Shown in pieces: positions 42,791-52,981 of a stretch of 64,000 bases of DNA (positions within the stretch are counted from its first letter, which is position 1; each line of letters begins with the position of its first letter). The position numbers and the translations under genes were made by a program. This DNA is from Megaustenia siamemsis. Its lineage: Eukaryota; Mollusca; Gastropoda; Stylommatophora; Ariophantidae. The stretch is taken from contig JAVIAB010000049.1 in NCBI GenBank assembly GCA_032433765.1, positions 23,618,147 to 23,682,146 of the forward strand, written 5' to 3'. A model generated the notes under the pieces. The model saw only the letters and a program-made list of their open reading frames with translations. It was not told where the DNA came from and searched no databases.

Positions 42791-43355
42791 AGTTGAACAT
42801 ACTTGCCAGAAAAGAATAGTCGTGTTCATTTATGGGCCGACTACACTGTCTTGGAATCTGCCGCCCCCCCCCCCCCAGGTAGTTCCCACGCACTACCAAA
42901 GGAAGTAATATGCACACTTAAGCGCGCACGCACACACGTATTACCTCAAAGAGGATAGTACAAAACACTCTGACCCGAACACAACACGTCGTAACTGCGT
43001 TGCTCTTCCGATTATCCAGCTGTTTTCCATTTCCACAAAGGGCAACAGCAGTGGAATAAATGCCTGCGTAATGAGGACCGTAAAGCTGCTGGGACATATC
43101 TAATAACGTTAATAAAAGCATAAATCAGGAATCATGAGTCTCATATTAATTGATGCTATTATCGTCGATTCATTTGGGCGGATCGTTTTAGTTACGTCAC
43201 CCAGATGAGCGTTTCCATAGTAACAAGTACTTCCTGTTGTAGAATGAACGTGACAGACAGGACAGTCCTCACTGTGAAATGTGTTTCCTCCTTGTATGTG
43301 TGTAGGTTGCCGTGTGTGCTGCATGCTTTAGGCCGAGTCTCGAATCTTAGATCTT
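42791..43355. other. No recognisable feature
   Basis: Contains a C run at 42864-42878 and a CA/CG-rich stretch near 42920. No coding recognised. Confidence 0.5.
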
Positions 43356-43636
43356 TGTGTAGCTCATGTATCTATGTGTAGCTCATGTATCTATGTGTAT
43401 CTCATGTATCTATGTGCAGCTCATAGATCTATGTGTAGCTCATAGATCTATGTGTAGCTCATAGATCTATGTGTATCTCATGTATCTATGTGTAGCTCGT
43501 AGATCTATGTGTAGCTCATGTATCTATGTGTAGCTCATGTATCTATGTGTAATCTATGTGTAGCTCATAGATCTATGTGTAGCTCATGTATCTATGTGTA
43601 ATCTATGTGTAGCTCATGTATCTATGGGTAGCTCAA
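43356..43636. repeat. 19-bp satellite, about 15 copies
   Basis: Unit GTGTAGCTCATGTATCTAT, with AGATCT variants and two shortened units near 43550 and 43595. Confidence 0.95.
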
Positions 43637-43739
43637 ACGTTTGTTAGATATGGTCATAGCTTGTGTGTGGTGGGGGGGGGGGGGAAGAGATTGGCAGATG
43701 TGTATCCTAATGCTATAGAAGAGAAATGGAATCCAGTGT

Positions 43740-44224
43740 CTGTTCACTGACCGAGCAGCTTGCTGATGACATAGCTCTCGTTTCACATAAACCATCAACA
43801 GATGCAAGATACAATCAGTATAATTGATGACAGATCTCAACAGCTTGAATTGACAATAAATAGAGATAAGACCAAATTTATGAGAATTAATGCAGTTGGC
43901 ATTAACTATATAGAAATAGTAGAAGTACCTCTACTAGACATACAATCTTACATTTATATGAGCAGTAATATAGACAACGAAGGAGAAACAGAGAATAATA
44001 CCAAAATGACACAAAAAGCAAGAGGAACCTTCGTTGCACCAGGAAACATGGAAATCCAAAGAAATAAGGTTAAAAAAAAAGAATAAAAATGTCAGTCCTA
44101 TTAAATGGCCGTGAAACATGGAGAACAACAAAAGCGACAATCACGAAGATACATACCTTCATTAATGAGTACTTGTGCAGAACAAAAGGATGGAAAATGG
44201 CAGGACAAAATCACTAACATAACA
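43740..44224 (+). pseudogene. Family A LINE RT fragment, joined to its own last codons
   Basis: LADDIALVSHK (RT palm, FADD type), then MQDTISIIDDRSQQLELTIN, RDKTKFMRINAVGINYIEI, the SSNIDNEGETENN block and VLLNGRETWRTTKATITKIH. After GWKMAGQ-KITNI the sequence jumps, with about 100 codons missing, to TAWKVFVEDLCS, the family terminus, and there runs into the 38-bp array. Confidence 0.82.
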
Positions 44225-44949
44225 GCTTGGAAAGTGTTTGTTGAAGACCTATGCTCCACAGTGAACTGAAAGTGTTTGTTGAAGATCTATGCTTCACAGG
44301 CAGCTGAAAGTATTTGTTGAAGACCTATGCTCCACAGTGAACTGAAAGTGTTTGTTGAAGACCCATGTTCCACGGGCAGCTGAAAGTGTTTGTTGAAGAC
44401 CCATGCTCCACGGGCAGCTGAAAGTATTTGTTGAAGACCCATGCTCCACGGGCAGCTGAAAGTGTTTGTTGAAGAGCCATGCTCCACGGGCAGCTGAAAG
44501 TATTTGTTGAAGACCCATGCTCCACGGGCAGCTGAAAGTGTTTGTTGAAGACCCATGCTCCACGGGCACCTGATAGTGTTTGTTAAAGACCCATGCTCCA
44601 CGGGCAGCTGAAAGTGTTTGTTGAAGATCCATGCTCCACGGGCAGCTGAAAGTGTTTGTTGAAGACCCATGCTCCATGGGCGGCTGAAAATGTTTGTTGA
44701 AGACCCATGCTCCACGGGCCCCTGAAAGTGTTTGTTAAAGACCCATGCTCCACGGGCAGCTGAAAGTGTTTGTTGAAGACCCATGCTCCACGGGCAGCTG
44801 AAAGTGTTTGTTGAAGACCCATGCTCCACGGGCAGCTGAAAATGTTTGTTGAAGACCCATGCTCCACGGGCAGCTGAAAGTGTTTGTTGAAGACCCATGC
44901 TCCACGGGCAGCTGAAAGTATTTGTTGAAGACCTATGCTCCACGGGCAG
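44225..44949. repeat. 38-bp satellite derived from the LINE A terminus, array 1 (about 19 copies)
   Basis: Unit CAGCTGAAAGTGTTTGTTGA plus AGACCCATGCTCCACGGG. This corresponds to the family A codons for KVFVED-CSTGS and the stop. The first units (TATGCTCCACAGTGAACTG) resemble the LINE most, and later ones are homogenised to CCATGCTCCACGGGCAGC. Confidence 0.95.
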
Positions 44950-45126
44950 CATGGAAATCCAAAGAAATAAGGTTAAATAAAAAAAGAATAAAAATGTCAG
45001 TCCTATTAAATGGCCGTGAAACATGGAGAACAACAAAAGCGACAATCACGAAGATACATGCCTTCATTAATGAGTACTTGTGCAGAACAAAAGGATGGAA
45101 AATGGCAGGACAAAATCACTAACATA
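44950..45126 (+). repeat. Duplicated 178-bp LINE A spacer
   Basis: Near-exact copy of 44047-44224 (CATGGAAATCCAAAGAAATA through ACATAACAGCTTGG). It sits between the two 38-bp arrays, so spacer plus array was duplicated as a block. Confidence 0.93.
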
Positions 45127-45636
45127 ACAGCTTGGAAAGTGTTTGTTGAAGACCTGTGCTCCACAGTGAACTGAAAGTGTTTGTTGAAGATCTATGCTTC
45201 ACAGGCAGCTGAAAATGTTTGTTGAAGACCCATGCTCCACGGGCAGCTGAAAGTGTTTGTTGAAGACCCATGCTCCACGGGCAGCTGAAAGTGTTTGTTG
45301 AAGACCCACGCTCCACGGGCAGCTGAAAGTGTTTGTTGAAGACCCATGCTCCACGGGCAGCTGAAAGTGTTTGTTGATGACCCATGCTCCACGGGCAGCT
45401 GAAAGTATTTGTTGAAGACCCATGCTCCACGGGCAGCTGAAAGTATTTGTTGAAGACCCATGCTCCACGGGCAGCTGAAAGTGTTTGTTGAAGACCCATG
45501 CTCCACGGGCAGCTGAAAGTGTTTGTTGAAGACCCATGCTCCACGGGCAGCTGAAAGTATTTGTTGAAGACCCATGCTCCACGGGCAGCTGAAAGTGTTT
45601 GTTGAAGACCCATGCTCCACGGGCAGCTGAAACTGT
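45127..45636. repeat. 38-bp satellite, array 2 (about 13 copies)
   Basis: Same monomer and same leading variant order as array 1 (ACAGTGAACTG, then CTTCACAGGCAGCTG, then homogenised units). Confidence 0.95.
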
Positions 45637-46425
45637 TTAAATTTAACTTGATGTTAACTGAAGCTCGTTTTGTTGTTTTTAATTTTACTCTAAGCTTTCC
45701 CACAACTGGTACATGATCACTATTGCAATCTGCCCTGGTCTAGTTTTCACACACAACAGACTGTTTCTAAATCTATTACTTATCATTATATAATCAATTT
45801 GATTACGTGCGTTGTCCCCTAGGCTTTTCCATGTCAACAGACGTCTTGGATGTTGCTTAAACCAGGTGTTTCCTATCATCATGTTGTGTGCTCTTGCCCA
45901 GTCAATAAGTTTCTCACCTCTTTCATTCCTCTCGCCTAAGCCATAATGACCAACTACTTCCTCAACTCTTTCCTTTCCTACTTTTGCGTTAAAATCCCCT
46001 AGAACTTTGGTGTTTTCATGTGGTTTGCATTTATGAAGTGCCTCATTTAACTCGTAAAATTTATCAGTTGTTTCCTCTAGACTGTCTGCTGTTGGTGTAT
46101 ATACTTGTATAAGATTTATGTCAATTTGCTTTCCATTCAATTTCACTAAAAGGACTCTGTCAGTTATTGGTTAAAAGCCTTTCACTGTTCTTGCTCTTTC
46201 TGTATCCAAGATGATACCTACTCCTCTTTGGTGTTTAATACCTCCAGAATAGATTAATTTATGTTTACCAGAATACATCTCCCCTGATCCGGTGTATTTC
46301 ATTTCGCAAAGTCCCAGTAATTGTAAATCCATTCTTGTCATTTCTTGTATGATGTTTTCTAGTTTACCCTTCTGCGCGAGTGTTCTCACATTCCAAGTAC
46401 CTATCTTTAGAGTTTGTTTTACTAT
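45637..46425 (-). pseudogene. Family B LINE endonuclease domain (minus)
   Basis: Minus frames: MRTLAQKGKLENIIQEMTRM, LGLCEMKYTGSGEMYSGKHK, RGVGIILDTERARTVKGF, VLGDFNAKVGKERVEEVVGH, WARAHNMMIGNTWFKQHPRR, NQIDYIMISNRFRNSL. Close to the endonuclease in 35708-38459. Bounded on both sides by satellite arrays rather than by a 3' tail. Confidence 0.9.
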
Positions 46426-46811
46426 TGCTTTCTTTTACTATTATGTATATCTTTTCTTGTTGCTTTCTTTTACTATTATGTCTATCTTTTCTTGTTGCTT
46501 TATTTTACTATTATGTCTATCATTTCTTGTTGTTTTCTTTTACTATTATATCTATCATTTCTTGTTGTTTTCTTTTACTATTATATCTATCATTTCTTGT
46601 TGCTTTCTTTTACTATTATGTATATATTTTCTTGTTGCTTTCTTTTACTATTATGTCTATCTTTTCTTGTTGCTTTATTTTACTATTATGTCTATCATTT
46701 GTTGTTGTTTTCTTTTACTATTATATCTATAATTTCTTGTTGGTTTCTTTTACTATTATGTCTATCATTTCTTGTTGCTTTCTTTTACTATTATGCCTAT
46801 CATTTCTTGTA
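46426..46811. repeat. 35-bp satellite, about 11 copies
   Basis: Unit TTTTACTATTATGTCTATCA plus TTTCTTGTTGCTTTC. All plus-strand frames are open across the array because of its composition. Not coding. Confidence 0.95.
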
Positions 46812-47154
46812 GTTTATGCGTAGAGACTGTTTATAATTTGTCAAATGAGGAAATAAATAAATTAAAAATAACAACACTGTGAAAGCTGCACATAGAGAGC
46901 GCATGTTATACATAATTTGCTTCCGTCCGCCTGCAGAAACACGATTTCCTCTTGACCCACATGTAACAACAGTCTTTGCCACAGATTCGAAACAGGATAT
47001 GCCACTTTACTGGTTTCCTTATCTAGCTTTTCATGTCAACGCTTTCGTGTCGCAGGATTAGGGGACACCTCTCACCAGTGCCATGGATCTCATGCTCTGT
47101 TCTAACATCTTGCTTGTGCTAGAATAATACTGAAGTACTACTGGATACTCGAAC
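46812..47154. other. No recognisable feature
   Basis: Short frames only. Confidence 0.5.
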
Positions 47155-47375
47155 ACATTACTCCCAAAAATCAGGTGCCGAAGGTCTGTACAATTTATGG
47201 CCACTAACACCATATTCCCTATATACCGCCACTTGGCGTGACGGGCGTAATACAGACCACATTACCCCAAAAATCATGTGCCGAAGGTCTGTAAAATTTA
47301 TGGTCACTAACACCATATTCCCTATACGCCACTTGGCCTGACTTGGTCTCTTTACTTTTTATTTATTTTTTTTTA
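47155..47375 (+). mobile_element. Two tandem 3' halves of SINE S1
   Basis: CCCAAAAATCAGGTGCCGAA...CGCCACTTGGCGTGAC followed directly by CCCCAAAAATCATGTGCCGA...CGCCACTTGGCCTGAC, then CTCTTTACTTTTTATTTATT and a T run. The tRNA head is absent in both. Confidence 0.85.
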
Positions 47376-47394
47376 AAACTTACTACTGGATACT

Positions 47395-47765
47395 GGGGCC
47401 CGAAAGGGGAGTAAAGAATTGTGGCGCTGTTCCTAAGAGGCGACTAAGGAGGGTTGGGCATGGGGCTGGCTATCGCGTACCGTAACAAAAAAAACATAAG
47501 CTGCAAAAACTTCACGAACATGGCCGCAAGGTGTCATGGATGCCGACTCACCTTTTGTCACACAACATGCCCTTTTCTGGAATTCCCAAGGAAAGAGACA
47601 CATAGGGAGACTATTATAATCTTGGAAAAGACAAGATGGAATAGAGATGAAGATGGTGGGGAAGACATGAAATGATTTTTTTAAAGTTGGAAGAAACAGA
47701 AAAGTTTGAAAGTGTTTGCTGAAGACCTATGCTCCACAGGGAGTTGATTGGGAGCAGAAGATGCG
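47395..47765 (+). mobile_element. Internally deleted family A LINE (leader joined to 3' end)
   Basis: 47395-47525 is the family A leader (GGGGCCCGAAAGGGGAGTAA, GGCTGGCTAT, CTTCACGAACATGG), matching 190-330. It passes within about 40 bp into the family A terminus (TGCCCTTTTCTGGAATTCCC, GATGGTGGGGAAGACATG, AAAGTGTTTGCTGAAGACCT). Endonuclease and RT are absent, giving a 370-bp element with both LINE ends. Confidence 0.75.
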
Positions 47766-47774
47766 CTGTTTATG

Positions 47775-47860
47775 TTTGCAGCTAAAGACTGTTTCAGCCG
47801 CAACGTCGTTTTGATTTTGTGTTTTCACAAACTCACGTAAAACGGTAACCATTTTTTAAA
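47775..47860 (+). mobile_element. Penelope-like terminal motif, decayed
   Basis: CTAAAGACTG...CAGCCGCAACGTCGTTTTG, then CACGTAAAACGGTAACCAT. Same layout as 22399-22478, with the GAAAC core changed to GCAAC. Confidence 0.45.
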
Positions 47861-48494
47861 ACAATACTTTTCCAATTTTCATCCTTTAAGCAGCTTCGCA
47901 TTTCAGCCTTGCGCTCGCCCCCCCCCCCAACTCCCCTTTCGAATTCTCATAGGATGACGTGTCATGAGCAAGTTTGAGCGACACAACTTTAGACAGTCAC
48001 TCCGCCCCACGTGTACACAGACACTGTCAACATCTGACATCCGCTCAGGTAGCACCCCACTGCTCTCACCATCCTTGGCGCCATCAGTTAGTTGACACAT
48101 CCTCCAACACGCTCTTCAATCTATTGACTAGGCTGGCCTTGATACTCCCCAGCAGCAGTTCGGTATCTTTTCATAACAACTGACATCTATTTCTTCTTGT
48201 GGACACAAGAGCTTTCATACCGTAATGGGCTTATCGAGTAATCTCAGAAATCATATTTCATTCCCGTGTGTAATAACGTAATTTCAGATCATCTTTTGGA
48301 GGCGAAGGCGCGCCCCACCCAGCACCAGAGCTGGAAGTCGACAGTGACTCATAACTGATGGCTTGCGCCAGGATCGGTGAACCAGAACCATCCAGACCCT
48401 GCTACACCTCTCCGCGGTGCCTCCAGAAACAGACTAACCTGTCTAGTCTGGCCAAGCGAGCAGGGATCGAAGAGGGAAGACAAACCCGGTACTC
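47861..48494. other. No recognisable feature
   Basis: Includes a C run at 47919-47928. A plus-strand frame at 48358-48591 has no known domain. Confidence 0.45.
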
Positions 48495-48690
48495 AAAAAT
48501 GTCGGCTGAAGTCGGATATGTTGGGCCGAAAGGCGCTGATGTCACAGTGTTACACTGCAAACTTCAACACAACGTAACTACGTCCACTTAACGTCCTTTT
48601 AAGGGCGGATGACGAGGAGGAAGTCTACGGTTCGTATCCGCTAGAATACCTCAAATCATCGGGCGACCGCATCATCATCATCATCATCAG
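48495..48690 (+). repeat. Interspersed repeat R3, copy 2
   Basis: Matches the reverse of 12490-12665 at GTCCTTTTAAGGGCGGATGA and the GATATGTTGGGCCGAAAGG block. Ends in (CATCAT)n at 48672-48690, a LINE-type tail. Confidence 0.6.
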
Positions 48691-48759
48691 ATCATCTTTA
48701 ATCTTTCTGATATCTTCTTTTGCAGCATAGCTTTAGAAGAAAACACAAGCTATGGACAT

Positions 48760-49140
48760 GAAATGTTATTGCAAAGTTTTGGGGATCTCTTCCTTAGATC
48801 GAGTCACACATATTATTGTAAGGTTTTGGGCATCTCTTACTTAGATCGAGTCACAAATGTTATTGTAAGGTTTGGACATTTCTTACTTAGATCGTATCAC
48901 AAATGTTATTGTAAGGTTCTGGGCATCACTTACTTAGATCGTATCACAAATGTTATTGTAAGGTTTTGGGCATCTCTTATTTAGATCGTATCACAAATGG
49001 TATTGTAAGGTTTTGGGTATCTCTTACTTAGATCGTATCACAAATGTTATTGTAAGCTTTCGGGCATCTCTTACTTAGATCGTATCACAAATGTTATTGT
49101 AAGGTTTTGGGCATCTCTTACTTAGATCGTATCACAAATA
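48760..49140. repeat. 46/47-bp satellite, about 8 copies
   Basis: Unit TATTGTAAGGTTTTGGGCAT plus CTCTTACTTAGATCGTATCA plus CAAATGT. Confidence 0.95.
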
Positions 49141-49384
49141 AAAAACCTTCTCAACACAACAAACATTGCGGAGTACATAATTAACTATTAACTATATTGA
49201 AGAGACACACAATGAAATAGTTTAACCACATACCAGGATCGTCGAAGACCCTTGTGCAAGAAAATGTGAAAATAGCGAAAAGGAGAGGTGTAAAATGGAT
49301 TTATAAATTGTACGGATTTATAAAATGTACATCCAGCCATCCTGAAATCTGAAGTAGTTGTTGTCGTTGACAGATTGCCACGAG
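49141..49384. other. No recognisable feature
   Basis: Short frames only. Confidence 0.5.
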
Positions 49385-49725
49385 TTGATGCGGACAGGTT
49401 GCCCTTTGACTCATAAGATTTGGCGGGTCGTAATGGCTTTCTTGATATTCCCGGCTCTTATTAGAGAGGTTGGAGTTCGTCTATCTCAGGCTATGCTGGG
49501 AAATTACTAGTCAAGCCCAGAGGTACTGCAATACTGGGTCCTCTATATCAGTTACAGCCACCACTACAGGGAACACGACGATCCTAGCTTCTGTTAGCCA
49601 GTCTGGTTGGACGCAGACTGTTTCCACGGGAGACCACGAGGAGGTAGAACTGCTAGGTCTTGGTCAGCTGATGGTGCGCCGACCCTGCTATTGCGATCGC
49701 AGGCGCTTCTGCTCCCCCAAATCTG
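49385..49725 (+). repeat. Interspersed repeat R5, copy 2
   Basis: Same unit as 39420-39775 with many substitutions. It is followed without gap by family C RT coding. Confidence 0.78.
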
Positions 49726-51128
49726 AAGTAGAAAAAGCTATACAAACAATAAAAAAGGGAAAAGCAGCAGGACCTGACAATACACAGATAGAGATGATAC
49801 AGGCACTAGAAGATTTTGGCATTGAAGTGATCACAGACATATGCAACGACATATACCATACAGGATACATACCAAATGAACGAAAAAACATCAACTTTCA
49901 TTGCATTGCCTAAAAAGAATGGTACAGTTGAATGCAGTGATTTTAGAACAGTAAGCCTAATGAGCCAGGTAGCAAACATTTTTACTAAAAGTTATACAGG
50001 GAAGGATTCCGAATAAAATCAATACTGAATTAGATGAGTAGCAATTTGGATTAAGGAAAAACATTGGGACAAAAGAAGCCATATTCAGCATGAAGACATT
50101 GATTGAAAAGTACATAGAAGTAAACAAACCAATATATGCCTGCTTCATAGACTACACCAAAGCTTTTGATAGAATACACCATAATCAACTTATAGACTGC
50201 CTAAAGGATATAAATCTAGACGGCACAGACATACGACTAATATGTAATCTATACTGGAAGTAAAACAGCAATAATAAAATATAACAAGGAGAACTCTACA
50301 CCCATGGTAAAGAAGAATAAGACAAGGAGGCATCCTATCACCAAGCTTGTTCAATCTAAACACTGAGCAAATCTTTAAAAGCATCACTGATGCCAGGCCT
50401 AAACATTAATGGAAAGATAATCAATAACCTAAGATATGCTGATGATACTGCTCTACTAGCAGAAACTCCTAAAGATCTACAACAATTACTTAATGAAATA
50501 AACATGACAAGCAAAAAATATGGTTCGCAGCGACAGTTCAGAGCTACAACTACCTTGGACATACTATAACCAGTGATGATTAATGTAAAACTGAAAGAAA
50601 CAAAAGAATAGGAATGACAAAAAGTAATTGTAATGTCATGAAAAGTATACTAACATCAAAACAAATAAAACAAGGGCTAAAATTAAGATTAGCAAAATGT
50701 TACATCTTATCAATATTCCTGTATGGTGCAGAAACATGTACATTAGACTAGAAAATAGAACAGAAAATTGAAGCCTTTGAAATGTGGATTTATAGAAGAA
50801 TAGGTAGGATTGGATGGAAAGAAAAGAAAACAATTGATGACGTCTTAAAACAACTAAGCATTAAAAGAGAACTACTAAACACAATTAGAACAAGACAAAT
50901 AATATTTTTGGGGCATGTTAAAAGACACAAAAGCCTACTAAACGTAATATTGGAAGGGAAAATACAAGGTAATAAAAGCAGAGGCAGACCAAGACTAACA
51001 TGGACGAGTAACATCAATAGATGGACAAGTCAACCTATGACAATCTGCACCATCAAAGCAACAGACAGGGCGGAATGGCGCTCCATGGTAGCCAACCTTC
51101 GGTGCGGAAACAGCATTCAATGATGATA
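49726..51128 (+). pseudogene. Family C LINE, RT to 3' end, longest copy
   Basis: Starts KSEVEKAIQTIKKGKAAGPD (first RT block). Later blocks are in changing frames: ACFIDYTKAFDRIHHNQL, RQGGILSPSLFN-like, [18 protein letters not shown] (YADD active site), CYILSIFLYGAETCT-type, MWIYRRIGRIGWKEKKTIDD, then QTRQ-like, RGRPRLTWTSNINRW and EWRSMVANLRCGNS. It ends CAATGATGATAATGATGA. No endonuclease. RTE-like. At least six frame breaks. Confidence 0.87.
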
Positions 51129-51132
51129 ATGA

Positions 51133-51585
51133 TGACTATGCAATCCATTTTTGACAGCAGAAACAAGAAAAAAAAAGGTTTTTAAATGTTATGTAGAGCC
51201 AGTCTTAATATATGGATGTGAATCAGGGACAGTAGGACAACAGACAAGAAAATAGAAATGGAGGCTGTAGAAATGTGATTTTGCAGAAGAATGTTGAGGA
51301 TACCGTGGACAGCTAAGAAGAGTCATGAAAGCGTTCTGAAAAAAGCCCACATAAAAAAAAAAAATAAATAATCATCATTGTTTGGCCATGTAATGAGAAG
51401 GGAACAGCTGGAATATATTGTAACAACTGGGAAAATTGAGGGACGAAGAGATAGAGGGAAGCAAAGAGAAAGATACCAGACAGCTCAGAGAATGGCCTGG
51501 CAGAAGGCCAACAACAGAAATGATAAATAACTGTCGAGATCGTAAGTTATGGAGAGACATGATCACCTATGCCTGCAGGCTTTAC
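51133..51585 (+). pseudogene. Family B LINE 3' end (plus), interrupted by S2
   Basis: TATGCAATCCATTTTTGACA, GTAGAGCCAGTCTTAATATA, AAGGGAACAGCTGGAATATA and GACATGATCACCTATGCCTG in family B order. The tail continues at 51791-51832 after the S2 repeat. Confidence 0.82.
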
Positions 51586-51790
51586 AGTCGACCCAGCCGT
51601 TGGCAGAAATGGGTACCAGGGTATTACCCTGGGAAGGTGAGGAATGTTGCCTCGCAACTGAGTTTCGATGCTTGAAGTGACACTATCTAGAGATCTCCGA
51701 ACATTTCTGGATAGGCGGGCGAGCAGATATAGGTGGAAACTCGCGTGCTAAGACGCCGGTTCAAGTCTCGTACTTTACCTTTACCTTTTA
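51586..51790 (+). mobile_element. SINE-like repeat S2, copy 2
   Basis: GTCGACCCAGCCGTTGGCAG to GGTTCAAGTCTCGTACTTTA plus a CTTTACCTTTTA end. The flanks TGATCACCTATGCCTGCAGGC (51560-51580) and TGATCACCTACGTCAGCAGGC (51791-51811) look like a long target duplication with three mismatches. Confidence 0.75.
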
Positions 51791-51832
51791 TGATCACCTA
51801 CGTCAGCAGGCATAGCACTTGATGATGATGAG
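51791..51832 (+). pseudogene. Family B LINE tail after S2
   Basis: ATCACCTACGTCAGCAGGCA then CACTTGATGATGATGA. Confidence 0.75.
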
Positions 51833-51859
51833 TTTCATGATATTCTATCGACGTCGGGC

Positions 51860-52200
51860 AGGTCTGTTGTACATTGGGTATCCGGCTTGTTGCAGGAACT
51901 ACTGAGTTAAGTGTTCTGTGCACACCGTGAGCTGTGTGTCTCATCCGTTGTGATCGTGTTTCGGTACTCCAATTGTTTACGATGAATGATGATATCGTAT
52001 GACAGGGAACAGTTGGATGTGTTCGCTTTCTGCACGGTTTCGCCTTATGTCTGTTGGCTTGTGCTGAGACTGCTACGATGGGGACTACAGTTACCTCTCT
52101 TTGTTTGAGAAATGAGATATTAATTTGGATGATTACGCTGGCACGGGCGGTTGAGCGATTATGGATTTAAATTCATTTGCAGTGATACCGGGGCCGTCAA
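51860..52200 (-). repeat. Interspersed repeat R2, copy 2 (inverted)
   Basis: Reverse complement of 3873-4182: CTCAGTGGT-free body with GTGAGCTGTGTGTCTCATCC, GTATGACAGGGAACAGTTGG, CTGGCACGGGCGGTTGAGCG. The left edge carries GGTCTGTTGTACATTGGGTA, the monomer of the degenerate array at 53225-53580. Confidence 0.72.
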
Positions 52201-52382
52201 TAAACAAATAACACTGGGTATGTTAGTGTTAGAAGTCGGAGTATTATCAACGGAATTAGAACATTTCATTATCGCTGAGATCTTCACTCTAGCAGGACCC
52301 GCAGTGTGAAACAACAAACTGGTTCACAGGTCTACCCTCGAGCTCAGCATAGCTTTCCTGAGTCAAGACAATGTCCTTCCTG

Positions 52383-52650
52383 TAAAAAAAAAAAAAAAAA
52401 AAGTCAAGAGCCCCCGTCACGCGAAGTGGCGTATAGGGATTATGGTGTTAGTGACCATACATTTTACAGACCTTTAGTACATGATTTTTGGGGTAATGTG
52501 GTTGGTATAACGCCCGTGCCGCTTTACTTTCCCATAAAAAATCCGGTACCCATTTAAGGCTGGGTGAACCGGAGACCGTCGGTTGGGATCGAACCCTACC
52601 TCTTGTCCTTTGTAGTCCAGTTCACTAACCACTGAGCTATCGCGGCTCCC
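52383..52650 (-). mobile_element. tRNA-derived SINE S1, complete with 13-bp TSD
   Basis: Flanks AATGTCCTTCCTG (52370-52382) and AACGTCCATCCTG (52651-52663), two mismatches. A box at 52629-52639 and B box at 52585-52595, both consensus. Full length is 268 bp. On the RNA strand it ends ACTTGACT plus about 19 T, so the tail is oligo-T, not oligo-A. Confidence 0.93.
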
Positions 52651-52759
52651 AACGTCCATCCTGACTAACATATAAATCTGGAACCCGCTCCAAGGCTGCA
52701 AATCCACAGACACGCTCTATCTTGTTGCCCTTCATTAGTGTCGGTTTAGGGGTATAAGA

Positions 52760-52981
52760 TCATCCATCTTGATTCGGTAGCACACACAACAATTGTTGTA
52801 TCCATAACGCCCTATTCACTTCAAAGAATTCAGCCAAAACGCACGAAACACCGGAGTGATCGCGCAGAATCCATAAAGCGGAACCTTCGGTAGATTTGGC
52901 CGAACATTCCATATTAATGAGCTGTATGTGATTGTCGTCGAATAAATACAACGACGATTTTTGAACAGCTCCCGATGTCAT
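52760..52981 (-). CDS. Unrecognised 73-codon open frame
   Basis: Minus frame beginning MTSGAVQKSSLYLFDDNHIQ, with SALWILRDHSGVSCVLAEFF and ending in LPNQDG and a stop. Amino acid composition is protein-like, with hydrophobic and charged residues mixed and no low complexity. It lies in a stretch free of known repeats. It could be a small exon of a host gene or chance. No family recognised and no splice sites assigned. Confidence 0.25.
   Translation of the reverse strand: MTSGAVQKSSLYLFDDNHIQLINMECSAKSTEGSALWILRDHSGVSCVLAEFFEVNRALWIQQLLCVLPNQDG

Noticed and set aside
44287..45703. Minus-strand frames of up to 252 codons with SSTNTFSCPWSMGLQQ repeats
   Set aside because: Reverse translation of the 38-bp satellite; the repeat is explained by the LINE terminus on the plus strand.
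46292..46823. Three overlapping open frames of about 130-147 codons rich in Phe, Leu, Tyr and Cys
   Set aside because: Produced by the 35-bp satellite, whose unit lacks stops in the plus frames. The period is not a multiple of 3, so the same peptide words appear in each frame.
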